Shown here one piece after another: positions 23,936-36,480 of a stretch of DNA of 64,000 nt; position 1 is the stretch's first letter, and every line of letters starts with the position of its first letter. The position numbers and the translations under genes were made by a program. The DNA is from Zingiber officinale (taxonomy: Eukaryota; Streptophyta; Magnoliopsida; Zingiberales; Zingiberaceae): assembly GCF_018446385.1 (NCBI RefSeq), contig NC_055987.1, positions 30,572,202 through 30,636,201 of the forward strand, given 5' to 3'. The notes under the pieces are model-generated. The model worked only from the letters and a program-made list of their open reading frames with translations, made no database searches and was not told the origin of the DNA.

Positions 23936-24126
23936 AGAAAGATCAACAATGTTATACAGGATGAAAGCACTGAGAAATCTGCTAAATGGGAGGTTGTTAG
24001 CAGAAAGATCAACAATGTCATAAAGGATGAGAGCACTGAGAAATCTGGCAAATGGAAAGTTATTAGCAGAATGTTATAACGAAAGTGAGTAGCAGAAAGA
24101 CGAACAATGTTATGAAGGATTGGAAG
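23936..24126 (+). repeat. 66-bp tandem repeat (22-codon unit)
   Basis: Two full units of 66 bp (about 23936-24001 and 24002-24067) and a partial third (about 24096) share AGAAAGATCAACAATGT and GCACTGAGAAATCTG. The unit is a multiple of three. On the plus strand it reads RKINNVI.DESTEKS.KW, inside an open frame ending at 24079. No family is recognised. Confidence 0.6.
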
Positions 24127-25900
24127 ATGCTTGTTCTCGCTCTTGGGAGTCCTCGGTCCACCATACCTCCTTCCTTCCAGTGGTGAAGCATCACTGACTC
24201 ATTAACAGAGTCTGGTCCTGGAAGAAGAGGCTTTGGCCCAGTCGTGAACTTTGAGCAATAGTTACTCTGTGCTGTTCAAAGTTGGGTGTAAGATTCCCAT
24301 GCTGAGCAATCTCTTTATCTGTGTACCTCAGAGGCATTACTGCATGGTGTTCCACTAAAGGTGGGACAAGGCAAAGGCCTGTTATCTTGCCTTCCACGCA
24401 CCGCATCGAGATATCTTGATTAGATTCTTGGCGAATATCTTCTCAACTGTTATTTCTGTTCACATTCTTCGATTTTACATTGTATCGACATGATTCAGAA
24501 ACCGTCAGCAGTGTAGTTTTCTGATTCCCCAATTTTTCACATTCGGGAAACATTTTTGTTCTAGTATTTTAACTCTTTTTTTTTTTCTTAAAAAAGGAGA
24601 GAAAAGATAGCCTAGCAATCTAACTTATCATGATGATATGGAAAGTCTTTAATGGTCATTTATTTTTCAACAAAACAAAAGAAATGGCTCTTGCTGTAAA
24701 AGCAACCAAAAACTAAAATGAATCGTTTGAACGTAGAAGAAGAACAAAACGATCGGGGTCAAATATATTGAATCCATAAAAGTACAGTGTTTTTCATGTT
24801 ACAACCCATGGATGATTCAATGATTCAACCACCACAAAAATTCTCCATTAATTCCTATCTCTCAGTATCACTAGCCACCATGCAGGACAAGTTTCTGCAA
24901 TATATATTCAACTCACTGACTGAATATTACAGAAATAAGCCTGACTGAATAGCAAAGATCGTCGGACCGGCAAGCTTGATTCCCCGTCATCATCACACCA
25001 GTAATCCTCAACAAGATGTTAGGCCAGCAAACCGCCATCTCGACCGAGCACAGGATTGACGTCGACACTTCCAGTGAACTCCTGGGGAGAGGAACACAAG
25101 GGAGCCTCCACAAGCTGCCATCACTCTCAGCTCGTAAAAGAAGGAAAGATAAAATTTTGTGAGCCAAGTAGGAGTGAAGAGGAGGTGAAAGGATAGATAA
25201 GAAGAAAACAACAAAGAGAGACGAGTAATATTGTCCTCGGCTGGCTAGCTTTATCTTAGTGCACATTCCACTGCGTTCTCCTAGCACTTCTGTACGCATT
25301 GAGATGGAAAGCTACTATTATTAAAGGTCGCGCATGCACGGTGAATGGACTTTTCCCTTGGCAAAAAGGGAGGGAGGAAAGTGAGAGGAGCAACGGTGGT
25401 CTTGCAGAAAGAGGGATGGTGCCCTTAAACTGTGCAAGCATAGTTCCCAGCCATCAAATGGAAGTTAATTAGAAAAAGATTAACTAGATGGTTGAAACAA
25501 TGACTTACTGACTTGGAACAATTGATGATCCATCAAATCTTTATTATGTTTTCCTTTTGCAGCTGGCATTGCTTGGGAAAGAATCTGTTGTAGTCCATTC
25601 GACTGAGAGATTAAAGAATGAATGAAAGTCTACAACTGCTCTAAGTCCATAATAATTGCACCTGGCATCTTCACATTTATTGAACCCAATAATTCTGATC
25701 TCTGAATTTCAAGAAGCTCAGACATTCTACCAGTATTTTTTCCAGGTAATTTAACCCAAATGTGGAAGTAATTACAAACAAGGTGAAGGCATGATATTGT
25801 TTCATTCCTAACATACATGTAGGAACCAGCAAATAGTAGGGTTAGCATTGCATGTCTGAGAATTTACTAATCATTTTGGAGAGCCTAAAGTAGCAGGCGA
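24127..25900. other. Intergenic region downstream of the kinase gene
   Basis: No gene is supported with confidence. A minus-strand frame at 24191-24406 has natural-looking composition (GLCLVPPLVEHHAVMPLRYT) but no family I recognise; it could be a degenerate exon. Frames at 24913-25299 overlap one another and show no domain. The part nearest 25900 is expected to hold the kinase 3' UTR. Confidence 0.45.
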
Positions 25901-28900
25901 CTAAAAACACTGGCCAAAGCAGAAAAATCCTTTGCTATCCCTGGCGGCCTTCGTAGTATCGCCTATTTCATCTCGCGCTGCCATCAAAGAACTAGTGCCG
26001 GGTGATTCAGGTGGTAAAACCATATTTTCTGAACTGAAGGCATGCAATGGAACAACACGCTCAGGAGGCGAAAGAGTGGAAAGATACTGTAGAAGCATCT
26101 GAACTATCTGAGTAAAATTGGGTCGTGAATTTGGGTCCTCGTGCCAACAAGAGGTTAAGATCAGAGCCAGCTCCTCTGGAAGCTCATCTGCACTTGGCCT
26201 GAAGTTCTAAGAAAAGTATAAGAGAAACAATTCGATTTCAATAACCTTAAAAGGACTGCAAGGATTGCATATACCAAAAAAGTGAACTACCTTGACAGCA
26301 GCTGCATAGGATGCTTGCAGGTTGGACATGCCTTCGAAAGGAAGCCTATTGTGAAGTAGCTCCCACAGCACAATTGCAAAGCTGTATACATCCACCTTGT
26401 GGTTGTAATGCTTCTTCTCCCCATGCCTTAAAGTAACAGTGCTGTATAACTGTACATAAATTTTCGTCAGCTATCATTTTGAAGATGACACAGTACCCAA
26501 CAATAGATTATACATCAAAGCATTTATGCGAGCATTATGATGCACCTCAGGGGCCATCCAACGATATGTTCCTGTCTCAGCAGTCATCATCTCTGTTAAT
26601 GTTTCTTCTCTTGCCAAACCAAGATCGACAAGTTTGACTGTCCTCTGATCTGCGCTCAATAGCAAGTTATCTGGCAAGGAGACAATGGTGGAGATATGTC
26701 AAGAGAATTCATTAAAAAAAGGTTAAATCTCATGCCTGTGCTTAAAAAGGCAGTTAGCATGAACACAAAAGTTGAGTTGATACATGTGACAAAAGGCGAT
26801 TCGCTTGCCCTAGCGCCCCGCCAACCCGTCCCTAGGCCAACATGGAGGAGGTAAATCACGGGTGGTTATTAGCCATTAGTGCAGGTGGCCAAGGTATTGG
26901 GGAAGACATGCATGAACCCAATACAGGTCATTGATGGCAAGCCTTCTACAAGGCAGTCCAAGTGCAAGGGGCTCAAAACAATGCAGGTCTATTTTCTTAG
27001 TAGAGTTTATTTGGAAGCCAGCACTATTTTCCTAAGAAGATCGGCACCATTTTCCTATCCTAGAGGTCCAGCATCCTTAGGAATCATATGTTTAAGAGAT
27101 CCATCTCTAAATCTTCCATATTCCTAATAAATGACCATACAGCCAAATTAATTATTCAAAATTAGTATTAGTGCACTTATACACTGATCCCAAATTCCCA
27201 ATGCAACAACTAAGAAGATCAATTCTATGGTACAAAGCGCTGAAGTTCACTTGGAAGGAGCAGAATGCCAAATACTATAATGATCTCATACCTCAAGCTT
27301 TCAATACCGTCACTTAACTTCATGATCCAATTAGGCAGGAAAATGATACGAAATGAACCAGATAATACAACTTGAAAATGGTCTTAACCTCTAGTGGAAC
27401 CTTTACTTTGTCCTGTCTTTATATCATCTACCAAATTGTTGCTTCCCACATAGAATATTTGTTTCATTTGCTATAAACAAGTATTAATAATTATAACAAG
27501 GAAAAGATACGGAGCATTCATTGATAATGTCACCCTTACTCAAGATCATGAAACAAAAAAATGTAAAAATTTAAATTTCATACACCATTGAACTTGGATT
27601 AATAAGTCATTTCGTGAGTCAATGGAATGTCTATCTATCCATGCCTATGCTATTTTTATATGATGGGACATCTAACAAAAAATGATTTTTTTTATGGCAT
27701 GAAATGGTCGTGCCTAGTAGCCGCATATCCCACATATCAGATGCCCTTCTCTATGCATCTATTATCAGCTTTGGCAAAAGCTTTTGGACCTAGAGAAAAG
27801 GGCTCTATATCACACTTAATAACACGGAACAAAAAATGTAAGCGATAAATTTCAATCTCCATAATTTTCATCTTAAATAAAGGATGCTTCTTTGCTCCTA
27901 AGTATAACAATTTGATTGATTCAAAGAAGATGTGATGGAGACAAGTGACAAACTCCATTAAAAGTCTATAAGAGCATAAATAAAGATTTTAAAATTTCAC
28001 TATTAATTTAGCATGTCTTGGAATATGATAAACCTACTTGGGAAATGATATAAAGTTCATCAATTCCTAAAGGTTGAAGTGAAAAGTCAGCATTAAATGA
28101 CCAACAATTCCAATATGCTTTAATTTCCTATACTTGGAAAATTATAGCATATTTATGAGTCTTTTAAGTTTCCTATGTATGAGTCTTTTAAGTTTCCTAT
28201 GTATCTTTAAGAGTCTTTTGTGTTTTCAATGAGTCCATCTATTAGCATTTATGTCGCTTGAGTCCTTTGTGAGTCCTAGTATACATGTGTGTACTGCTGT
28301 AATGCTGGGACAGAAAAATAGATAACAATATTTTGAGAATTCTTTTTGGTTGTGTGATACAATCATGCTATGGTGTGATGCCTTAGAACCCTTAGATGTG
28401 ATATCTAAGTTTCTACATTCTTATCACTTTATTCCAGATTTCTATTCCCCAAACTGCCCAACACTCAATCTCCTCTTTTGCTGCATCATTTGGTATCAGA
28501 GCTTTAGGGCTTTAATGTCTACAAGATCCGGGAGGAGCTTTAGAGGAAAGTTGATTGATAATCAACGTGATGAGATACTTATTCACATGATGGAGCAACT
28601 TGATGGCATGCAAATTCGTCTAAATGGTGTTGAAACCATGATTTCTCAATCTAAAGGTGATCAAATCCAAGGAGAGCAAGGTGAAACATCTCAAGCAAAC
28701 AACTTGATTCAAGAAGAATTTCCAACAACTCAACAACAACAACCTTTTTCTGAGTGGGCTAGAGGATCTCTTGAGGCAGAAAATAATTACAAGATGCTGT
28801 TGGAGATATCACAAAGAAGGTTCGAACTGACGTGTCAGATTTCGAAGGAAAAGTGAACCCCACTTTATTTGCTGATTGGCTTGCAGCAATAGAAGAATAT

Positions 28901-31900
28901 TTTGATTGGTATGACATGTTTGATGATCAAAGAGACAGGTTTGCTCGAATGAAGCTCATGAGTTTAGCAAAGATATGGTGGACTAGTGTGGAAGCAGACA
29001 TAGGAGATTAGGGCAACCACCAATCAACTCATGGTATGAGATAAAAGCCAAGCTATGAGAGAAGTATTTGCCTAAAAATTACTATGGCAAATTATGTGAT
29101 CAGCTTATTAATTTAAAGAAGAAACACTTGTACGTGGTTGAGTATATGCAAAAGTTCAATGAGTTAAAGACAAGGAGCCAAATTGTTGAAGATACTAGAC
29201 AAACTCTTGCAAGGTTTAAAGCTGGATTAAGACCTAAAATTAGAAGGAATTATTAAGACAACTGCTTTAAAGCCTAGAACAAGCTTTCCAAGTTGCCTTA
29301 GATATGGAGGAGTATCTGAGTTATTCATTTGGTAAGAAGCCTGGAGTTTCAACAATGAATAAAAGAATTCATGAAACCAACCAGCAAGCATGAGGTGGAT
29401 TCATCAACTCATTTAATCAGCAAAGTGACTCTAAACTGCCTTTAAAACTAACCAAGTTAAAGAACAAGGGTAGCATATGTTTCAAATGTGTGCAACGGGG
29501 TCATATGACTTATAATTGTCCAAAAAAGAATCTACATATTGGGATAGTGCATGAAGATGGTGTTGAAAATCAAAAAGCAAAAGTAGAAGAAAATTCTTTT
29601 GATTATGGAGTTTATATTGAAGATGATTTGGAAGAAGATAAAGACACTTCTTTGGCAAGTGTTGTTAGGCGTATTCTTACTACTCCAAAAGCCGAAGGTG
29701 AAGATTGGCAACGGACATCTATTTTTCAAATGTTGGTTCATTGTGGGAATCAAGCACATAAGGTTTTCATTGATGGAGGAAGTTGTATGAATGTTGTCTC
29801 AGCATCTAGCGCCTCAAGCTTCCTACACAGCCACATCCCTAGCCATACAAGGTTGGATGGATCGATAACACATTATTCCGGTAACACAATGCTGCCTTAT
29901 TTCTCTTTCTTCTGAAAATTATAATGACTCTGACTCTATTTGGTGTGATATTATTCCTATGAAAGTAACTCATATACTTCTTGGGAGACCTTGGCTATAC
30001 GATCGAGATGTGCATCATTATGGCAAGGAGAACACATACACTTTCATGTTCAACAACAAGAAAGTATTATTGAAACCAATGCAGATGGCTGAACTGAAGA
30101 AATACAAGCAAGAGAAAGCAAAGAATACTAGTAATATTGGAAAATCTCTTCACGTGCTAACAAAGAAAAAGTAGAGAGAGTTCTACTATATATGCTCTTA
30201 TAATCAAAGAAGTATATGCTCCTGAAGTTTCTTTATTTCCTTCGGAAATCACTACGTTGTTAAATGGCTTTTCTGATGTGGCTCCAAAAGAATTACCTAG
30301 TGAGCTTCCACCCATGCGTAAAATTCAGAATGCTATTGATTTTGTGCCAGGTTCACAACTACCCAATCTACTAGCCTATCGAATGAATCCAAATGGCCAT
30401 GCAGAATTAAAGAAGCAAGTGGAAGAATTATTATCCAAGGGTTTCATTCGGAAAAGTTTAAGGACATGTGTTGTCCCTGCATTTTGTTAACACCAAAAAA
30501 AGATAGTAGCCAGCGCATGTGTATTGATCACTATCAAATATCGATTCCCAATTCCTCGCCTTGATGATATGCTAGATATGTTGGCTGGTTCTTATATCTT
30601 TTCAAAAATTGATTTGAAAAGTAGGTATTATTAGGTATTATTAAATACACATAAGGTCGAGAGATGAATGGAAAACGTCTTTCAAGACTAAAGTTGACCT
30701 CTATGAATGACTTGTCATGCCTTTTGGTCTTTCTAATGCTCCTAGCACATTTATGTGCTTTATGAATCAGGTCCTACAACCATTTATCGAAAGATTTCTT
30801 ATTGTTTATTTCGATGATATCTTAATTTTCAGCAAGAATAAAGAAGATCATCTTATCCATTTGCAACAAGTCACGGGGATTCTTCATAGGGAGTAGCTAT
30901 ATATAAATTTAAAGAAATGTTCCTTTATGACTTCCTTTGTGGTATTCTTGGGATTTGTGGTTTCCTCTAGAGGATTAGAGGCAGATCCTGATAAGGTAAA
31001 AGTCATCCAAGAGTGGTCGTTGCTTAGGACACTACAAGAAATCATAAGCTTTCATGGCCTAGCAAGTAGCAACATTTTATAGGCGTTTCATCAAAATTTC
31101 AACACTATTATGGCCCCTATAACTGATTGCATGAAGAAAGACTCATTTGTTTGGACCAACACAGCTTCATAAGCTTTTCAAGAAATGAGAAAAAGATCGG
31201 TTGAAGCACCTATTCTTCAACTACGAGATTTTTCAAAAGTATTTGAAGTGGCATGTGATGCATCTAATGTCGGAATCAGATGTGTATTAAGTCAAGAAGG
31301 GCATCCTATTGCATATTTTAGTGAGAAGTTGAATGACGCAAAACAACGATATTCCACTTATGATAAGGAATTTTATGCCGTAGTTCAATCTTTGTGTTAT
31401 TGGCGACACTACCTCCTTCCACAAGAGTTTGTTCTACATTCTGATCACCAAGCTCTTCAATATATCAATTCTCAGCAAAAACTAAGTCATCGACATGGGA
31501 AGTGGGTCTCTTTCTAACAAAAATATACCTTTGTAATCAAACACAAATCTGGAGTTGAAAACAAAGCAGCTGATGCACTTAGTAGAGTGGTATATATTCT
31601 TTCTTGTATGACAATACAAGTGGTGGGATTTGAACTACTTAAAGAAAGACTATCCTTTGTGCAAAGATTTCAGCAATGCATTTGCTAATTTAATTGCAGG
31701 ACAGCATGGAAATTTCTTAGATTTTTTGCTGCATGGTGATTATCTCTTTAAGGGAACTCGACTTTGTTTGCCTAATACTTCTCTTCGTGAACACGTGATA
31801 TGGGAGTTACATGCTGGAGGGGCAGCAGGTCATTTTGGAAGGGATAAAACCATTGCAATGGTTGAAAACCATTTCTATTGGCCTAGCCTTAAGAAGGATG

Positions 31901-34522
31901 TGGCAAAGATTGTCTCTCAATGTCACACATGCCAATTATCTAAAGGAAGAAAGAAAAATACCAGTATATATATGCCTCTACCTGAGCCACACAAATCATG
32001 GCAAGATCTAAGCATGGATTTTGTGCTTGGTTTGCCTAAAACCATTAGAGGACACGACTCTATATTTGTAGTGGTGGATCGGTTTCAAAAATGGCTCACT
32101 CCATTCCATGTTCAAAAACATCAAATGTTGTTCACATTACTAAACTTTTCTTCAAGGAAGTTTTTCACCTTCATGGATTACCATTAACAATTGTTTCTGA
32201 CCGTGATGTGAAGTTCACAAGGTACTTTTGGCGAACCTTATGGAAATTAATGAATACAAGGTTGAAGTTTTCTTCTTCTTTTCACCCATGGTCAAACAGA
32301 GGTAGTCAATAGAAGTTTGGGTGATTTACTTCGTTGCTTGGTTGGAGATCATGTTACCACATGGGATCAAATTCTTCCTATGGTTGAGTTTGCATATAAT
32401 AGTTCAGTGAATAGATCCGCAGCCCATTCAAAATTGTTACAGGTATGCTTCCTAAAAAGCCAATTGATTTGATTCCTTTACCATTGGAGACAAGACCAAG
32501 TGCTGAAGCTGATGCTTTTAGCAAACACATAAAAGATATACATGATGATGCCAAGCGAAAAATTGCTCTAAGCAATGAAAGATATAAAACGCATGATGAT
32601 TAAAAAAGGAAGTTTGTTGAATTCCAAGAAGGTGAAACGGTTATGGTTTGAATAAGGTCAGAATGATGTCCAAGAGGGGTTTATAGGAAACTTCATTTGA
32701 AGAATGCTGGACCCTCTAAAGTTTTAAAGAAAATCAGCTCTAATGCTTATGTCCTTGAGCTACTAGCAGATATGAGTATTAGCAATGTCTTCAACATTGA
32801 GGATCTCACTTTATATTCTAGACATGAAGATGTTATGGCAAGTAATACACATAATGCTCATTTGCCATCAATTCAAACAATGAAAGATGACATTGAAGAT
32901 GTAATTGATCATAAGATTGTGTCTGAAGAGGGAAGCGGTTATCAAAAGGATCTTATCAAATGGAAGACACAACTCCTTTCTGAATGCACATGGATTACTG
33001 ATGATGAATTCCAACAGCTGAATAGAGATCTTTATGAAAGATTCCACATTTTTAACTCATCGGGGATGAGTTTTTCTCCCCCGAGGAGAGTTGATGGAGA
33101 CAAGTGGCAAACTCCATTAAAAGTCTATAAGTGCAGAAATAAAAATTCTAAAACTCCACTATTAATTTAGCATGTATTGAAATATGATAAATCTACTTGG
33201 GAAATGATATCAAGTTCATTGATTTCTAAGGGCACCTCCAATGCAAGGTTTATGAGAGGCTTGTAAAATTCAAAAAGTTGAATAAAAAGTCTTAAACCAT
33301 TGTAGAGGTGAGGTTTGAGGTTTGTAGTTTAAGAGCAGTAGTGAAAATACAAACCTATTTTTTTGTCTTGAATTTGATGCAATATGCATGAAGCCATGCA
33401 ACTTATACTATGAATGGGATGATAAAAAAGCTCATTTAGAGCTTTAACTATTGGAGATATTTAAATAAGCTTTCATATTATTGATGTGGCATATTGGAAT
33501 CACGAAAAAAACTCATTTAGAGCTCTAACCATTGGAGATGCCCTAAGGGTTGAAGTCAAAAGTCAGCATTAAATGATCAACAATTCCAATATGCTTTAAT
33601 TTCCTATGCTTGAAAAATTGTAGCATATTTATGAGTCTTTTAAGTTTCATATATATGAGTCTTTGAAATTTTCTATGTGTCTTTAAGAGTCTTTTGTGTT
33701 TTCAATGAGTCTATCTATTAGCATCTATGTTGCTTGAGTCCTTTGTGAGTCCTAGTATAAATGTGTGTACTTGCTGTAAGGGCCGTCTGGGTGAGCATAA
33801 TCAACTTTTGCTACAATAGAATGATAAACATGAAAAAAATAAAATAAAACTACCAGGCTTCAGATCACGATGAATAATCCCATGAGAATGTAAGCACTCC
33901 ATAGCTCGTGCTACATCCAACGCAAAACTAACTGCAACAAGAGGCTCCAGTTTCCTAGGCCTCATGTTTATCAGGTACTTGCGCAGGGATCCTCCAAGAA
34001 GAAGCTCAGTTACTACCACCATCCGAGGCTCCTTGCAAGCTCCCATAAACTGCAAATTCCTTGGCATCCATTAGTAAATGAAATAAAGAGATCAGAGAGT
34101 AGAGAAATAACGCAATTTTTTAAATCAACCTTCACAAGGTTTTTGTGCTGAACACGGGCAAGCAAAGTCACCTCCCTCATGAACCTCCCCTCCCTCTTCG
34201 TCACTTCCTCGGGGTTGTCCTCTTTGTGCATGACCTTAACAGCCACATTTTGGTTCTTGTACCTACACACCATGTCGCCCGAAGCACGAAATGCTCGTCA
34301 AAAAATTAGATCGGACTAACGAAAAATCCACAGCAAAGCAAACAATTAAACAGTGTTGCGAAGAAGCGTTGATCTCAGCCAAACAACTCACTTTCCCTCG
34401 TACACCTTCGCGTGAGCGCCTTCCCCGATCTTGGGCCCGACGAAAAGCAACTTGGGATCGATGAGCCACTGCGGATCTAGGCGGCAATCCTCGAGAGGGA
34501 AGAATCCATTCCCAGATTCCAT
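25901..34522 (-). CDS. Raf-like protein kinase of the ATN1 type, 6 exons
   Basis: This is a cytosolic Ser/Thr(Tyr)-type kinase of the plant Raf-like MAPKKK group, closest to Arabidopsis ATN1. Proposed exons: 34522-34392, 34262-34130, 34049-33854, 26670-26546, 26449-26291, 26206-25901. They total 1050 nt, 349 aa plus stop, the usual length. It begins [17 protein letters not shown]. The glycine loop is GEGAHAKV (residues 33-40), the ATP lysine is K53 (VAVK), the catalytic loop is HRDLKPDN, the metal site is DLG in place of DFG, and the activation-segment end is GTYRWMAPE. The domain closes with [16 protein letters not shown]. The C-terminus ends CFGQCF, as in relatives. The third intron is about 7.2 kb because of a gypsy-type element. 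The gene is divergent from the PB1 gene. Confidence 0.93.
26789..26878 (-). mobile_element. SINE family A fragment in a kinase intron
   Basis: This is the 3' half of the SINE at 21728 in reverse orientation: GGCGATTCGCTTGCCCTAGC, then CCAACCCGTCC and AAATCACGGG. The tRNA-like head is missing and no target duplication is evident. Confidence 0.75.
27933..28488 (+). repeat. 5' LTR of the intronic gypsy element
   Basis: This 556-bp repeat is matched at 33092. It contains repeated GAGTCTTTTAAGTTTCCTAT phrases near 28160-28200. Confidence 0.85.
28491..28502 (+). promoter_or_regulatory. Retrotransposon primer-binding site
   Basis: TGGTATCAGAGC lies two bases after the 5' LTR. It is complementary to the 3' end of initiator tRNA-Met. 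Confidence 0.85.
28515..33170 (+). pseudogene. Gypsy gag-pol remnant
   Basis: Gag starts at 28515 (MSTRSGRSF). It continues after a frameshift near 28850 and has a zinc knuckle [14 protein letters not shown] at about 29470-29520. A protease-like [12 protein letters not shown] lies near 29770. RT shows [11 protein letters not shown] and YFDDIL (about 30720-30830). RNase H shows ACDASNVGI and SDHQALQY (31250-31460). Integrase has an HHCC zinc site ending CHTC and a following MDFVLGLP (31800-32040). The C-terminal part at 32889-33044 (VIDHKIV..LIKWK..ECTW) looks like a chromodomain. Several in-frame stops and frameshifts break every domain. Confidence 0.85.
33092..33779 (+). repeat. 3' LTR of the intronic gypsy element (truncated, with MITE)
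   Basis: It matches the 5' LTR up to GCTGTAA at 33779 and then stops, about 190 bp short. It is interrupted by the MITE at 33230-33543. Confidence 0.8.
33227..33546. mobile_element. Tourist-like MITE inside the gypsy 3' LTR
   Basis: The 314-bp element starts GGGCACCTCCAATG and ends CATTGGAGATGCCC, with TAA on each side (33227-33229, 33544-33546). The 5' LTR of the same retroelement lacks it, so the insertion came after retroelement integration. Confidence 0.85.
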
Positions 34523-35699
34523 CTCTTCGCGAAATTAAGAAGATCCAGCATCAATTGTTCCTCACAGTAAATCATACCAACAGACAAAGAGCAGCTGAAA
34601 CGCCGAACACGAGGAACCCATCTACAAAATCACTCCTTTTCCACTCTCCTTCACGCCGTAGATGCTACTTCACCGGATTTAGGCACGAAAACAAGACGTC
34701 AAAACAAGCTCTGCGCCGCTGCTCGCCTCCGTTCCAAGTCCATGCCACTGCCTCCCTCAGAAATTCTATCTCAAGTACAATCATCCAGCGTACCTCCATG
34801 ACCCCCAAAGCCCATGACAAGGCCGAATAACACTGCCAGAACCAATCCACTCCAAGCTCCCCTCTTCCCCCTTGTACCGAGAAGATTGGAACAGAAAACC
34901 TCTCCAAGGGAGCCAGGTGTGGTCTCGGAGTAAGATGAAGGCGGCGGGTGACGAGCAGACGACGAAAAGAGGAATCGAACCCTGCAACATGCCTTCACCC
35001 ATTAAAACAACCTGTGCCTCGCCCTTGCTGTCCGTACCGCTTATATTATCAAAAGAATTTGAGATTAATTCAGAAGTCAAGTTGACTTATGCCAAGTCAA
35101 CATAGTCAAATTGGCCTCAATAAATGCAATTGCATATTTATTATTAAAAAATGATTTTAATTATAGAAATTGAGCCAATGTTAAAACACTAATAATCACT
35201 AATCAAACACTAATGGTAAGGAGAATCAAATACTAGCATTTTTTTATTTTTCGAATAATATGATACAAATATCTTCCCATCAATATTAATATAATATGAC
35301 AGGAGTTTTATTATATTTTAAATTTTTTTTCTTCAATAACACTTAATTTTTTTAAAATTATTTATTTCCGTGAACAGATATAATTTTAATATCGTACTGT
35401 TTTATTTTCCGAAATTTAATACATGTGCGAATCTTATTCTCGAAATAAATACGAGAACGGGGAACAAACGGTTACCTGGGCTGGCGTATTACGTCGGTTT
35501 TTTTTCCGTTCCTTTTTTTCCTCTTAAACTAATTGTTTTCGCTTTATTTTTTCCTATTAAAGTGAACGAAACAACCTACCAGTCTACCAGAGCGAGGAGC
35601 ATTGAGGCAAGAGTTGCAGTTTTCCGGTTTCAACCTCACCCCCTGCATCTGCAACCACATCAATCCCTAAGCGAAAAGAAGATACCAGGATTGGCAGCC
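34523..35699. promoter_or_regulatory. Divergent intergenic region between kinase and PB1 genes
   Basis: About 1.2 kb separates the two start codons. It should hold both 5' UTRs and promoters. The half next to the kinase is GC-balanced with several overlapping open frames (shadows); the half next to the PB1 gene is AT-rich. No specific control element can be assigned. Confidence 0.5.
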
Positions 35700-36480
35700 A
35701 TGGTGGGAGCCTCCACCTCCTCCTCCACCTCCTCCTGCGCCTTCTTTGGTTCCTTCGTTGAAGGCGTCGGTCCTTCCGCCGCCTCCAAACCCTCAGCCGC
35801 CTCCTCCGCCTCCTCGGTCTCCAGACTCAAATTCGTCTGCAGCTACGGTGGTAGGATCCTGCCCCGATACACTGACGGCAAGCTCCGCTACTTCGGCGGC
35901 GACACCCGCGTCTTCGCCGTCGACCGCTCGGCCGCTTTCTCAGGTACGTGTTTACCCCCTCGCTCTCAATGATCTCCGAATACCTTGATCGGGGAAGGAA
36001 ATGATTCGGAAATTGGTGGGAATCATCGCAGAGCTGCAGGAGAAGATGCGAGATTTCTGCGGGTGGACCGCGGTGGGCGTCCGGTGCCAGCTGCCGACTG
36101 AGGATCTAGACGCCCTCGTGTCCATCAAATCCGACGAGGACCTCTTCAACCTCGTGGAGCTGTACGATCTCGCCGGCCGCCAGAAGATACGGGCGTTCTT
36201 ATTTCCCCTGGCGTCCAAGCCTTCATCCCCTCCTTCGGCAGCCACATCAGGTGGTGATCGGAGCACCCTGGTTACATCCGATCGGTACGTCCAGATCCCC
36301 CGGCCCGCCACGCTCGTGGGTCGGTACGCCGGCTGTCTAGGGGATGTCCGTCGCCACGACCATTATCACCACCACCACCATCAAAATCACGGCCACAATG
36401 TGGCGCCATGGCCGTGCAATTACCACCACCACCACCGCCAACACCACCACCTCGTAAATCCTGGAAGCCACTGTAAATAA
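35700..36480 (+). CDS. PB1-domain protein with histidine-rich C-terminus
   Basis: Two exons, 35700-35943 and 36032-36480, are joined by an 88-bp GT-AG intron (CAG|GTACGTG donor, ATCGCAG acceptor). Together they give 693 nt, 230 aa plus stop. A Ser/Ala-rich leader (1-40) is followed by a PB1 domain at about residues 42-140: RLKFVCSYGGRILPR, KLRYFGGDTRV, then QLPTEDLDALVSIKSDEDL (the acidic OPCA-like part) and KIRAFLFP. PB1 domains mediate head-to-tail protein pairing. The tail beyond residue 185 is very His-rich (HHHHHH, HHHH, HHH runs). It belongs to the large plant PB1/octicosapeptide-like group; the partner is unknown. Start chosen at the Met giving the Ser-rich leader. Only 57 bp of open frame precede exon 2 splice use, so an unspliced reading is unlikely. 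Confidence 0.88.

Larger units (their letters stand above)
27933..33779 (+). mobile_element. Decayed Ty3/gypsy chromovirus in kinase intron 3
   Basis: The 5' LTR is 27933-28488 (starts TGATGGAGACAAG). The primer-binding site TGGTATCAGAGC follows at 28491-28502. A purine tract GAGGAGAG lies at about 33084-33091 and the 3' LTR at 33092-33779. The 3' LTR holds a MITE and lacks its last roughly 190 bp, so no target duplication can be read. The order gag, protease, RT, RNase H, integrase, chromodomain-like end is Ty3/gypsy. Many stops and frameshifts make it inactive. It is antisense to the kinase transcript. Confidence 0.85.

Noticed and set aside
24913-25299. 128-codon minus-strand frame near the kinase 3' end
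   Set aside because: Overlaps other frames of similar length, has no domain, no splice support and no neighbour logic.
28515-33170. Endogenous pararetrovirus
   Set aside because: LTRs, tRNA-Met primer site, integrase and a chromodomain-like end identify a Ty3/gypsy chromovirus; no movement or coat protein domain was seen.
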